A stretch of 7,649 nucleotides of DNA from Desulfobacterales bacterium (GCA_030613225.1 JAUWMJ010000132.1:1-7649); one strand, 5' to 3'. Counted from the first letter of the stretch, positions 1-6,387 are shown. Translations and numbers: made by a program. The notes: generated by a model from the sequence alone, not told the origin.

Positions 1-39
1 ACATTATCGGGCGTAGTGAAGCCTTTTCGGAGCATAGGT

Positions 40-106
40 TTCAGGTGTCAGGTTTCAGGCTGGCTCTCGCTTTTTTACTACTGACACCTGACACCCGACA
101 CCTGAA
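40..106. repeat. Inverted repeat built from CAGGTGT-type heptamers
   Basis: The left arm at 40-59 (TTCAGGTGTCAGGTTTCAGG) and the right arm at 87-106 are reverse complements at 18 of 20 positions, separated by 27 nt. Each arm is a tandem array of near-identical 7-mers (CAGGTGT, CAGGTTT). Arrays of this kind occur as dispersed intergenic repeats in many bacterial genomes, from recollection, sometimes beside small genes such as four-helix-bundle proteins. No gene remains between these arms. The structure could form a cruciform or RNA hairpin but has no T-run, so it is not a terminator. Confidence 0.75.
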
Positions 107-199
107 GCTTGAGTGCAGTGTCCAATTATTATGCAATCCTGTGTCACATAAGGGCTCGCCGCGATTTATTAATGATTAATGACGAGGTCTGAATTTTTA

Positions 200-231
200 G
201 TATCTGTGAAATTTCCGTGCAAATCCGTGGT
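200..231. repeat. ATCCGTG-type repeat, solitary copy
   Basis: Three imperfect units (ATCTGTGA, TTTCCGTGC, AATCCGTGG) lie in tandem at roughly 10-bp spacing. They resemble the 9-bp units (AATCCGTGT) that make up the terminal inverted repeats of the element at 7285-7524. This copy has no partner arm and no gene remnant in the window, so it may be a solo end or a decayed copy of the same repeat family. Confidence 0.55.
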
Positions 232-297
232 AAAAACATGAAGGACAAATTTCCAATTTCTATTTTCTAATTTCAAGCTTAGTGAACGCTTACAAAT

Positions 298-1038
298 ATG
301 GCAAATTTCGACTATAAAAAAATCGATGGCCGGAAAAAGTCCAAATTGATCCTTGGTTATTTCAATTCCGTGGCTAGAAAATATGATATGATGAACACCC
401 TTTTAAGCTTCGGTATTCATCATATCTGGAAAAGAATAGCTGTCCGCATGCTGGGGTTAAATAGCGGAGACAGGGTTATTGATGTGTGCGGCGGTACCGG
501 TGATCTTGCTGTTCTTGCAGCCGGAGCTGTCAGCCCGAAAGGTCGTGTAACCCTATATGACTTTTCCAGCGCCATGATAAATGCAGGCAGGTTTAAAAAA
601 AATAAATCATCAATTCGAAAGCGTATTCAATATGTTCAGGGGGATGTTCAGCAACTTTCGTTTCAAAACGCAAGTTTTGATGCAGCAATGGTTGGGTTTG
701 GAATCCGAAATGTTATAGATATGAAAAAAGGATTTAAAGAAATGTATCGCGTGTTGAAACCAGGCGGAAAGATGATGTGCCTGGAATTTTCAAAACCGGC
801 CTCGCCTATTTTTCGCCTGCTTTACGATTACTACTCCTTTTATATTATCCCTTTTTTGGGCAAAGCTATTACCGGTTCCGTGCAGGCCTACACTCACCTT
901 CCCGAGTCAATACGAACCTTTCCTTCGCCTGACGAACTAACGGATATTTTAAAAAACATCGGCTTTTTGCACGCAACCCACAGGAAACTCACAAACGGTA
1001 TCGCTGTCATCCATCTGGCGAAAAAGAATTCGATGTAG
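298..1038 (+). CDS. ubiE: Demethylmenaquinone methyltransferase (UbiE/MenG family)
   Basis: This class I SAM-dependent methyltransferase carries out the last C-methylation of quinone synthesis, demethylmenaquinone to menaquinone in anaerobes and the ubiquinone-precursor step in aerobes. It acts at the inner face of the cytoplasmic membrane. Family signature 1 is intact at residues 29-44 (YDMMN, then S37, H41 and W44). The SAM-binding loop is VIDVCGGTGDL at 60-70, with the acidic strand end YDFS at 87-90, and GFGIRNV lies at 133-139. Signature 2 is complete at 151-165 (RVLKPGG through E163-F-S165). The typical LPESI...FPSP segment follows at 201-211. At 246 residues it is full length. ATG 298 fits the family N-terminus, although no Shine-Dalgarno sequence precedes it; a GAACGCTTACA repeat copy ends three bases before it. 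It stands alone, without other menaquinone genes nearby, so menG may be the more precise symbol. Confidence 0.95.
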   Translation: MANFDYKKIDGRKKSKLILGYFNSVARKYDMMNTLLSFGIHHIWKRIAVRMLGLNSGDRVIDVCGGTGDLAVLAAGAVSPKGRVTLYDFSSAMINAGRFKKNKSSIRKRIQYVQGDVQQLSFQNASFDAAMVGFGIRNVIDMKKGFKEMYRVLKPGGKMMCLEFSKPASPIFRLLYDYYSFYIIPFLGKAITGSVQAYTHLPESIRTFPSPDELTDILKNIGFLHATHRKLTNGIAVIHLAKKNSM

Positions 1039-1274
1039 TACTATTTCCCGTTAGCAAGGATACAGCCAGTCAAAAACAAATTGCGCCGACAGCGCACTAT
1101 GGGTTCTCACAGCAGCAATAACTTCCTCCAGTAAAAGGTCAACTCTGAAAATCTTCGATTTCCCGGACTGGCCTGCACAAGTGGTGATCTAAATCTTTTT
1201 CGGGAGATAATCTATAAATATCAAGAGAATAGCTCTGCCCTGCCCCAGACGCAGTGCTGCAACCAAATAAGTTC
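1039..1274. other. Intergenic region, no gene recognised
   Basis: Nothing firm is visible between ubiE and the ATPase promoter. A 5-bp hairpin (TGCGC/GCGCA, 1082-1096) is too weak and lacks a T-run for a terminator. A 63-codon minus-strand frame (1139-1330) has Cys and His residues but no ribosome binding site, no family I recognise, and it runs under the ATPase promoter. It could be debris of a lost gene; I do not annotate it. Confidence 0.5.
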
Positions 1275-1303
1275 TTTACAATTCTTTCAAGAAGATATAT
1301 TAT
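1275..1303 (+). promoter_or_regulatory. Predicted sigma-70-type promoter of the ATPase gene
   Basis: The -35 element TTTACA (1275-1280) and the -10 element TATTAT (1298-1303) each match the consensus at 5 of 6 positions, and the spacer is exactly 17 bp. Transcription would start near 1310, about 60 nt before the ATPase start codon. This is the best promoter for that gene in the 330-bp gap. No experimental start is known. Confidence 0.6.
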
Positions 1304-1304
1304 C

Positions 1305-1357
1305 CAATTACGCAAAACATATATACACAAAATGAGTATTCACTTCATGCGTAATTG
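1305..1357 (+). promoter_or_regulatory. Perfect 10-bp inverted repeat over transcription start and leader of the ATPase gene
   Basis: CAATTACGCA (1305-1314) and TGCGTAATTG (1348-1357) are perfect reverse complements separated by 33 nt. The left arm begins right behind the -10 box and the right arm ends 13 nt before the ATPase ATG. A T6 run (1363-1368) fills the place where a Shine-Dalgarno sequence would be. It could be a paired operator, or a leader hairpin whose 3' arm and U-run attenuate transcription or block translation. A 9-codon in-frame upstream ORF (ATG 1332, TAG 1359) also lies inside it. Confidence 0.55.
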
Positions 1358-1370
1358 CTAGATTTTTTCT

Positions 1371-2468
1371 ATGGAAAATCCTTTTTCGTATTCACATTAT
1401 GTCACTGGTGTAGCTTTCTGCAATCGGGCCACTGAGCAAAAAGATTTAATCTATTATGCTCAAAATTCGCAGAATGTTCTGGTGTATTCCCACCGCCGTA
1501 CGGGCAAAACATCTCTGATACACCAGGTGATACGCCGGATTAAAAAAGCAAGGCCAAAGATGCACTCTGTTTATATCGATCTGTACGGTACGCTTGACGA
1601 AAATGATTTTATTGACGCTATCCTGAGCGGTCTTACGCAAATAGAATCAAAACTTGAACGGATATTAAAGCAAATGGCCGGCCTTAAGATATCAGGCAGC
1701 ATCGATCCTATGACCGGCTCACCAACGCTTTCAGCATCGATCAAACCAAAGGAGAAGCCTGAGTACCTGGAAAAGACACTCAAGGTCCTGGCTTCTTATT
1801 CAACCAAACAAAAATTGCTGGTCGTTTTCGACGAGTTCCAGGAAGTGGCTAAATATTCAGAAGAAGGTTTTGAAAAACGCCTTCGCAAAGTAATTCAGGG
1901 GCATCGAAATATCTCCTACATCTTTTCAGGCAGCCAAAAGCATATTCTGATCGAGATGTTCGATTCGGTGAAACGGGCTTTTTATAAAATGGCTCGCACC
2001 TATCCGCTCCAGAAGATCGAAATTCGGCATTACGCTGATTGGGCGCAAAAGCTTTTCAAAAAAATAAATGTAAATGTCTCCAGGGAAATTATCGCCGATA
2101 TTGTTGAACGCTGCGATTATCAGCCCATGTATATTCAGCAGTTTTTATTTGACTTATGGCGTTCGTCCACCGTAGGCCTGGATGTTCTTGATGAAATTGA
2201 AAAATCAATCATTACCAGCCAAAAGAACCAGTTTATCGTTCTTTGGGACCTGTTAACCCAGAACCAGAAAAAAGCTTTACGACTCCTTGCTGAAACAGGA
2301 GGTAAAAGCATTTATGCCGCAGAGCAGCTTCAACGTGTCGGATTTAATTCGGGGTCCGTTCTTCAAAGAGCACTAAAGTCACTCGTTGAAAAAGAAATAT
2401 TATCCCAAAACGGTATGTTTCAATTCCAAGACGCAATGCTCAAAAAATGGGTTCAAAGCTTATCTTGA
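1371..2468 (+). CDS. AAA-type ATPase with C-terminal winged-helix-like region
   Basis: The protein has the layout of the prokaryotic ATPase group often annotated 'ATP-binding protein, archaeal ATPase-like', whose cellular role is mostly unknown. It opens with the characteristic NPF...VTG...F.NR start (residues 3-19). The P-loop is SHRRTGKT at 40-47, with Ser in place of the usual first Gly. Walker B is LLVVFDEFQE at 149-158 with D154 and E155, and a sensor-1-like strand YIFSGSQ follows at 183-189. Residues about 290-365 look like a helical winged-helix module (QNQKKALRLLAE, then a short recognition-type helix, ending DAMLKKWV). No signal peptide or membrane segment is present, so it should be cytoplasmic. 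Start ATG 1371 matches the family N-terminus although it lacks a Shine-Dalgarno sequence. It has its own promoter and no partner toxin, nuclease or transposase beside it, so a function cannot be assigned. It is full length at 365 residues. Confidence 0.85.
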   Translation: MENPFSYSHYVTGVAFCNRATEQKDLIYYAQNSQNVLVYSHRRTGKTSLIHQVIRRIKKARPKMHSVYIDLYGTLDENDFIDAILSGLTQIESKLERILKQMAGLKISGSIDPMTGSPTLSASIKPKEKPEYLEKTLKVLASYSTKQKLLVVFDEFQEVAKYSEEGFEKRLRKVIQGHRNISYIFSGSQKHILIEMFDSVKRAFYKMARTYPLQKIEIRHYADWAQKLFKKINVNVSREIIADIVERCDYQPMYIQQFLFDLWRSSTVGLDVLDEIEKSIITSQKNQFIVLWDLLTQNQKKALRLLAETGGKSIYAAEQLQRVGFNSGSVLQRALKSLVEKEILSQNGMFQFQDAMLKKWVQSLS

Positions 2469-2549
2469 TGAACTCGTAAAAAGCTACAATATGCCGCTAT
2501 GCGACACTGTAACCGAAAATAACATTTGAAAAAATCGTATAAAAGTTTA

Positions 2550-2577
2550 TTTATTGTCTGAAGCATCGGACAATAAA
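2550..2577 (+). repeat. 12-bp hairpin downstream of the ATPase gene
   Basis: TTTATTGTCTGA (2550-2561) and TCGGACAATAAA (2566-2577) pair over 12 positions (one G-U wobble) around a 4-nt loop AGCA. No T-run follows on either strand, so it is a poor intrinsic terminator. It lies 81 nt after the ATPase stop and 52 nt before the small ORF at 2629. It may protect the ATPase mRNA 3' end or belong to the leader of the small ORF. A weak promoter candidate (TTGAAA at 2526, TTTATT at 2550, 18-bp spacer) overlaps its left arm. Confidence 0.5.
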
Positions 2578-2594
2578 GGCCGTTAATACACTGA

Positions 2595-2625
2595 TGCCTC
2601 CACAAAATTATTACAAAAGGAGGCA
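2595..2625 (+). promoter_or_regulatory. Shine-Dalgarno sequence of the 39-codon ORF, sequestered in a 7-bp stem
   Basis: AAAAGGAGG (2615-2623) is a near-consensus ribosome binding site five bases before ATG 2629. GGAGGCA (2619-2625) is exactly complementary to TGCCTCC (2595-2601), with a 17-nt A/T-rich loop between. If the stem forms, the ribosome binding site is closed. This is a classic arrangement for translational control, but it could also be chance. Confidence 0.5.
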
Positions 2626-2628
2626 AAC

Positions 2629-2748
2629 ATGAGAAATAAACGTAAAACCAAAAAAAAGAAACAGCGTGCTGCTACATTTGAGTTAATCAATTTGTCAGAT
2701 AGAGGCCACCAAGGGCCTAACGTAAGATGTGATGGACATCGTTATTGA
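2629..2748 (+). CDS. Hypothetical small basic protein, 39 residues
   Basis: A 39-codon frame starts at ATG 2629, five bases after AAAAGGAGG, the strongest ribosome binding site on the plus strand of this window. Residues 2-13 are almost all Arg, Lys, Asn and Gln, with four consecutive lysines at 8-11. The middle (AATFELINLSD, 14-24) is neutral to acidic, and the tail is rich in Gly, His and Arg (RGHQGPNVRCDGHRY) with one Cys. There is no signal peptide or membrane segment. The charge suggests nucleic-acid or ribosome binding, but I recognise no family. Its stop overlaps the 3' end of the convergent NikL-like gene by 7 bp. The support is the ribosome binding site and the ordered composition; homologues are needed to prove it real. 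Confidence 0.5.
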   Translation: MRNKRKTKKKKQRAATFELINLSDRGHQGPNVRCDGHRY

Positions 2749-3221
2749 CCGGACGTCATCTTACTATAAATTCTCTTTCCTTTCCACCAGAAGAAAACTC
2801 CAAAAATTCCAAAGATGATAGAAATACCCATCAAGACCCTTTCATGCCTGGAAAGTGATCCAGCGTATTTATCAGTTTGCTCGCTTTTTTTGCTCAAACC
2901 GATTTTTTTATCAATATTGGTTATTAAAGCAAGTCTATGCCCCATCTCATCATTTACGACAACTTTCCAATCACCCGGTTTGTCGGGTAAAAAAAGGAAT
3001 TTGCCGTTTCTATCAGTTCTTCCGGTTTGAAACGGCAGTTTTTCTTTCAGGATAAAAACCTCTACAGCCGCATAACTCATAGGCTCGCCGTCATCATATT
3101 CGGCTTCTACTAAGATGCCGGTTTTAGAAGTGATTTTTCCGCGCACGCCATGAGCCCAAGCAATATCTGCAAATGTCAGAATATAAGCAATAAAACATAT
3201 AAAAAATGTAATAGATTTCAT
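2742..3221 (-). CDS. NikL-like exported protein with C-terminal membrane anchor
   Basis: The 159-residue product has a signal peptide (1-23, predicted cleavage AWA|H24). It is followed by a small beta-sandwich-like domain (about 25-105) and a hydrophobic membrane segment (127-146) ending in a short basic tail (KGKRIYSK). The anchor would leave the domain in the periplasm. The run TDRNGKFLFLPDKPGDWKVV (69-88) followed by the DEMGH element is typical of NikL-type proteins found with Nik/Cbi energy-coupling nickel and cobalt transporters in Desulfobacterota, as I recall the family. The mature protein would begin with His, a possible metal ligand. ATG 3221 is preceded only by a weak AAAGAAA site. 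It lies 347 bp downstream of the DUF4198 gene, a gap swollen by a MITE-like insertion. Metal specificity is inferred, not shown. Confidence 0.75.
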   Translation of the reverse strand: MKSITFFICFIAYILTFADIAWAHGVRGKITSKTGILVEAEYDDGEPMSYAAVEVFILKEKLPFQTGRTDRNGKFLFLPDKPGDWKVVVNDEMGHRLALITNIDKKIGLSKKSEQTDKYAGSLSRHERVLMGISIIFGIFGVFFWWKGKRIYSKMTSGQ

Positions 3222-3260
3222 CAGCGATTTCTTTAAAATTGTTAAAATGTATTAAAAGAC

Positions 3261-3302
3261 TGTAAACGTTCATCAGATCACATGTAGTATAGAACGCTTA
3301 CA
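3261..3302. repeat. TGTAARCGTTC inverted repeat upstream of the NikL-like gene
   Basis: TGTAAACGTTC (3261-3271) and GAACGCTTACA (3292-3302) are reverse complements at 10 of 11 positions with a 20-nt loop. The same 11-mer GAACGCTTACA occurs as a single arm at 284-294, just before ubiE, which indicates a dispersed repeat family rather than a gene-specific operator. The right arm overlaps the direct repeat that bounds the MITE-like element at 3310-3532. Confidence 0.6.
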
Positions 3303-3357
3303 ATGCTCAGTGCTGACGCACACCTTTTTGACTATTTGTAACCGCTTTTTATTGTAT

Positions 3358-3381
3358 AAAAAATAGCCGAGGCGATTTTTT
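3358..3381. terminator. Possible weak bidirectional terminator
   Basis: AAAAAATAGCC (3358-3368) and GGCGATTTTTT (3371-3381) are complementary at 10 of 11 positions. An A-run thus precedes and a T-run follows a short GC stem on either strand. The GC part is only two to three pairs with an A-G mismatch beside it, so termination would be weak. It lies inside the MITE-like element, between the DUF4198 and NikL-like genes. Confidence 0.3.
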
Positions 3382-3475
3382 CTAAAAATAATCTTTCGCG
3401 CTATTTTCACCCCCCCCCAACCCTCAAGGCTGTCAAAGGTGAGGGGGCTTATGTCAACGATATCAATCAGTTTGT

Positions 3476-3512
3476 CCCCTCCCCCCTGGTGGGAGAGAGC
3501 TATGGTGAGGGG
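3476..3512. repeat. CCCCTC...GAGGGG palindromic repeat
   Basis: CCCCTC (3476-3481) pairs with GAGGGG (3507-3512), and an inner CCCACC-type palindrome extends the fold. On the minus strand the unit reads CCCCTCACC...CTCTCCC..., close to a very widespread bacterial intergenic repeat (consensus-like CCCTCACCCTAACCCTCTCCC). A related half copy (CCCTC 3421-3425 / GAGGG 3441-3445) follows on the minus strand. Neither has a T-run. This repeat forms the core of the larger element at 3310-3532. Confidence 0.65.
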
Positions 3513-3568
3513 CAAAACGTGCGTCAGGGCTGTACAATGCTCAAAAATCCCCATTAATTATTAATGGC

Positions 3569-4354
3569 TTACCTTACCTCAAAGGTTAGTGTAGCGATAA
3601 ACGACTCAACATCACATTCATTGTGGTCCGGATACGGTTCTTCGTGGCTTGCTTTGATCAGCCAGACACCCGGCTGCAATATCCTGATCTTACCCTTGCC
3701 TTTTTTATCCGTTTTGGTGGAATATGCAAAGGTATCCTTTTCTGTGGAGAAACCTGCAAAAGTCGCATATATGTTTCCTTTGAAAGGTTTTCCATTGTAA
3801 AGGACCTGAAGAGGCATATAATCACCTGCCCGTAAATCGATTGGGTTTTTTAAGGGAATGATTTCCATGGGATGACCGATCTTGACATCTACTTTACCCT
3901 TTCCTTCTCCGACATTGAGAACTGCCTTCATGCACATATGAGAAAAGGAACAGCTGATGACATTTTTCAAGTTCTTTTTTGAAGATCTTTTCCCACCTTG
4001 TGTGGTTTTGGTGTAAAAGCCTGCTTTTCTTTTTGCAGCAACAATATATGCTCCAGGTTCACTTATACTTTCCTCCGACTCAATTTCCAGACCAGAGACA
4101 AAGGTTAACTTCGAGTTTGTCTTTCCAGCCCCTGTGAGTTTCAGGCTTTCCAGTGAATCCTTTTTCAGAAAGCCTGCCAGAGGATACTTATGCCCCCATC
4201 CTATAGTCATCTTAAGTGTTGATCCTGTTTCAGGTGTGTAATCATTAATGTTAACCCAGGGATAATGGGCACAAACAGGTGTATAAAAAAATATCAGAAG
4301 AAAAATAGAAACACAAAAAAGTTTAGCAAGTTTCGTTAATATTATTTTTTTCAT
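3569..4354 (-). CDS. DUF4198-family exported protein (NikK-like), putative periplasmic metal-handling protein
   Basis: The 261-residue product has a clear signal peptide (KK..KLAKL n-region, hydrophobic 13-25, predicted cleavage VCA|H30) and no other membrane segment, so it should be periplasmic. The mature start HYPWVN and the early GWGHKYP element (52-58) are typical of DUF4198 proteins. That family recurs beside nickel/cobalt transporters and TonB-dependent receptors and is thought to bind or pass on metal. Candidate ligands are His30, His55, the cluster C135-S-F-S-H139-M-C141-M142, His161, His237, His244 and Cys247. The C-terminal half (about 160-261) looks like a second beta-sandwich (LRAGDYMPLQVLYNGKP, then KGKGKIRILQPGVWLI). 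ATG 4354 follows AAGGAG at 8-nt spacing. It starts 29 bp after the receptor gene stop, so the two are very likely co-transcribed. Confidence 0.8.
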   Translation of the reverse strand: MKKIILTKLAKLFCVSIFLLIFFYTPVCAHYPWVNINDYTPETGSTLKMTIGWGHKYPLAGFLKKDSLESLKLTGAGKTNSKLTFVSGLEIESEESISEPGAYIVAAKRKAGFYTKTTQGGKRSSKKNLKNVISCSFSHMCMKAVLNVGEGKGKVDVKIGHPMEIIPLKNPIDLRAGDYMPLQVLYNGKPFKGNIYATFAGFSTEKDTFAYSTKTDKKGKGKIRILQPGVWLIKASHEEPYPDHNECDVESFIATLTFEVR

Positions 4355-4383
4355 ATTCTGTTCTCCTTATTATATATATAAAA

Positions 4384-6387
4384 TTAAAATGTGATATCTA
4401 GTTTTACGGCAAAGGCCCTACCTGCATGGTAACTTCCCTCTCTGCCCTCACGAGAATCAAAAATATCATCTGCTTCAAAAGACACTTTAGCCTTTTTTGA
4501 AAGATGTTTATAAATTTTTGCATTCATGGTGGTACCAGCGTCGATATGTTTGGTATTGTCGGAATTTGTATATTGCTTTCCAGTATAAGAAATAGTAGCG
4601 CTCACACCCACGCCATATTTCTCCCAATCATAGGCGGGGCTCAATGAGGCGCTGTGCGTGGGTACATAGGTTAACTCTTTCCCTGTCTCTTCATTCTCCG
4701 TATCAGTATAAGTATATGATAAAGTGGTTGAAAATCCATCTGACAGGTAGGTTTTACACATGAACTCAATTCCCCTTGTCCATGCTTTTTCAACATTTTT
4801 ATATATCATCAACGGCAGGCCATTGTATAAATCACCGGTATCTTCTCTGACCACCATATCATCCACATCATTTCTGAAATAGCCAAGGTTAAGCATAAGG
4901 GTGTTGTTAAAAAGCCACTGCTCAACACTTGCAGCATACCCGACTCCTTTTTCAGGTTTCAAATCCGGATTGGACTGGGCATAAAAATTGCCATGTCTGT
5001 AAGGAGTACTGTAATAAAGCTGTCGAATAGTGGGAGATTTATAAGAACTGCCGGCTGAAGCTCTGAATGTTGTATCGTTAAACAGTTTATACATAAGGCT
5101 GAACTTGGGATTTGCCTCGCTTCCGAATGTTGAGTGGTCATCATAACGTACACCGCCGACAAGCGTAAGTGCGTTAAACAGTTTGAGTTCATCCTGCAAA
5201 TACAGGCTTGATGTTCTAACATCTTCATCAACGATAACAACGCTCCCGTCAGCGTTTTCAATCTTATAGTCAATATCCTGAAGCTGAGTTTCGCAACCCA
5301 TTATGAGCGTATTCCAATCTTCAAAATTCCAGGTGTATTGAATCTCGCCCTGATTATATCCTGTATCACCATATTTGTAACCATGTGAATAGCCAGGATA
5401 GCCATGGGTGAAATCCCAATTGTATGTATATCCTTTTAATGAAAACAAATGGTTCTGTTTCAGCAGATAATCAATTCCCGCAGAAAGACGATAACTGTCT
5501 TCCTGCCTGTTGTCGATTTTTTCATAGTCGCTCATCTCATACTTTAAATAAATATCAAGATTTTCGTTTAATTGGGCATCCAGTTTGCCTAAGAATGAAT
5601 GACGGGCCGACTGAAGCGGGTCCTCTTTAATATCATCAGCACTTTCATAGTTGTAATGAAGCAAGTATCCAAAACGGTCGGAAATTCTGTCGCCATAGGA
5701 AACATAGGCTTGAGACATGTTTCTGCTTCCATGGGCTTCATCTTCAGAACCATCGTTGTTTTTTCTTTTGACATCATATTTTCCATAGGTTACGCCTGCC
5801 CATCCAGTAGCCTCCTTAGGTGCTTTTTTAGTGATAATGTTAATGACACCCGCCATTGCATCACTGCCGTATAATGCCGAACCCGGTCCTTTAACAACTT
5901 CAATACGTTCAATCATATTCACGGGGATCTGATTCAGCCCGATGCCGTACTCTCCCATACCACCGCTTTGACCACAGCCCATAGCTCTCTGTCCGTCAAT
6001 GAGTATCAGACCATAACCGCTGTTAAAATCCAGGCCTCTCATTTTAGCTACCCAGGTATAGGTCCCGAAGACATCGTCATGATATCCTGTTTGAATCCCG
6101 GGGATGTCAACCAGCAGGTCCATGATATTTTTTGCGTTCTTTCGCTCAATATCTTCAGCGGTAATAACAACTGTTTCAACAGGAACATCTTGCAGCGTGT
6201 GGGGTGTTTTTGTACCGGTAACCACAATATCATCGAGCTTGTTTACTTTTTCATCAGCCCATGCAATGGAAATAGACAAGGCAAGAAAGAAAATCAGGAT
6301 AATCTGTAGTATCCTTTTTAATATCTGTGTTTGCATGTCCGCCTTTGATGGAGGACCAGAATAACTTCTTTTTCGTTTCTCTATCAT
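4384..6387 (-). CDS. TonB-dependent outer-membrane receptor
   Basis: This is an outer-membrane gated channel that imports a scarce ligand using energy passed by TonB. From ATG 6387 it has 667 residues. ATG 6336 (residue 18) is an equally credible start: it gives a normal 27-residue signal peptide and has AAGG five bases upstream, whereas ATG 6387 has GGAG at a long 11-nt spacing. Predicted cleavage is AWA|D45. A TonB-box-like DDIVVTG lies at 52-58. The plug spans about 62-190, including DIPGI, MRGLD, LILIDGQR, RIEVVKGPGSALYGSDAMAGVINIITKK. The 22-strand-type barrel follows and ends in Phe (AVKLDITF), as outer-membrane proteins do. A Gly/Tyr/His-rich loop at 326-345 (H328, H335) may contact ligand. 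The ligand is not readable from sequence; tonB upstream and DUF4198/NikL-like genes downstream favour a metal or metal chelate over a vitamin or sugar. Confidence 0.93.
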   Translation of the reverse strand: MIEKRKRSYSGPPSKADMQTQILKRILQIILIFFLALSISIAWADEKVNKLDDIVVTGTKTPHTLQDVPVETVVITAEDIERKNAKNIMDLLVDIPGIQTGYHDDVFGTYTWVAKMRGLDFNSGYGLILIDGQRAMGCGQSGGMGEYGIGLNQIPVNMIERIEVVKGPGSALYGSDAMAGVINIITKKAPKEATGWAGVTYGKYDVKRKNNDGSEDEAHGSRNMSQAYVSYGDRISDRFGYLLHYNYESADDIKEDPLQSARHSFLGKLDAQLNENLDIYLKYEMSDYEKIDNRQEDSYRLSAGIDYLLKQNHLFSLKGYTYNWDFTHGYPGYSHGYKYGDTGYNQGEIQYTWNFEDWNTLIMGCETQLQDIDYKIENADGSVVIVDEDVRTSSLYLQDELKLFNALTLVGGVRYDDHSTFGSEANPKFSLMYKLFNDTTFRASAGSSYKSPTIRQLYYSTPYRHGNFYAQSNPDLKPEKGVGYAASVEQWLFNNTLMLNLGYFRNDVDDMVVREDTGDLYNGLPLMIYKNVEKAWTRGIEFMCKTYLSDGFSTTLSYTYTDTENEETGKELTYVPTHSASLSPAYDWEKYGVGVSATISYTGKQYTNSDNTKHIDAGTTMNAKIYKHLSKKAKVSFEADDIFDSREGREGSYHAGRAFAVKLDITF

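Larger units (their letters stand above)
1..297. other. Gene-free region upstream of ubiE, holding dispersed repeats
   Basis: No credible gene is visible. One frame (3-179) stays open from the window edge, but it runs through a repeat hairpin and resembles nothing I recognise. The stretch holds three repeat traces: the heptamer-based inverted repeat at 40-106, the ATCCGTG-type repeat at 200-231, and GAACGCTTACA at 284-294, which recurs at 3292-3302. Between them lies an AT-rich run of TTTCNAATTT-like units (about 247-276). No clear promoter or Shine-Dalgarno sequence for ubiE could be identified here. Confidence 0.6.
3299..3543. mobile_element. MITE-like non-coding element with 11-bp flanking direct repeat
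   Basis: TACAATGCTCA occurs exactly twice here (3299-3309 and 3533-3543) and brackets a 223-bp segment. Just inside each end lie CTGACGCAC (3313-3321) and GTGCGTCAG (3519-3527), perfect 9-bp inverted copies. An 11-bp target duplication around short terminal inverted repeats, with no transposase inside, is the layout of a MITE. The interior holds a C9 run, G/C-rich palindromes (3421-3445, 3476-3512) and an A/T-flanked hairpin. A 93-codon minus-strand frame crosses the element and both flanks and is probably spurious. It separates two genes that otherwise look co-transcribed. Confidence 0.6.

Noticed and set aside
3..179. Frame open from the window edge, possible tail of an upstream gene
   Set aside because: It translates straight through a heptamer-based inverted repeat and resembles no known protein end; an open frame of this length occurs by chance.
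1139..1330. 63-codon minus-strand frame with Cys/His residues
   Set aside because: No ribosome binding site, no recognisable family, and it covers the ATPase promoter. It could be gene debris, but nothing supports it.
2550..2577. Intrinsic terminator of the ATPase gene
   Set aside because: The 12-bp stem is good but no T-run follows on either strand, so it is listed only as a hairpin.
3273..3554. 93-codon minus-strand frame
   Set aside because: It runs across the MITE-like element and both its direct repeats, has no ribosome binding site, and its composition follows the palindromic repeat. It is repeat-derived, not a gene.
5968..6309. Long plus-strand frames opposite the receptor gene (also 5599-5874 and others)
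   Set aside because: They are antisense shadows of a strongly supported TonB-dependent receptor, without ribosome binding sites or family features.
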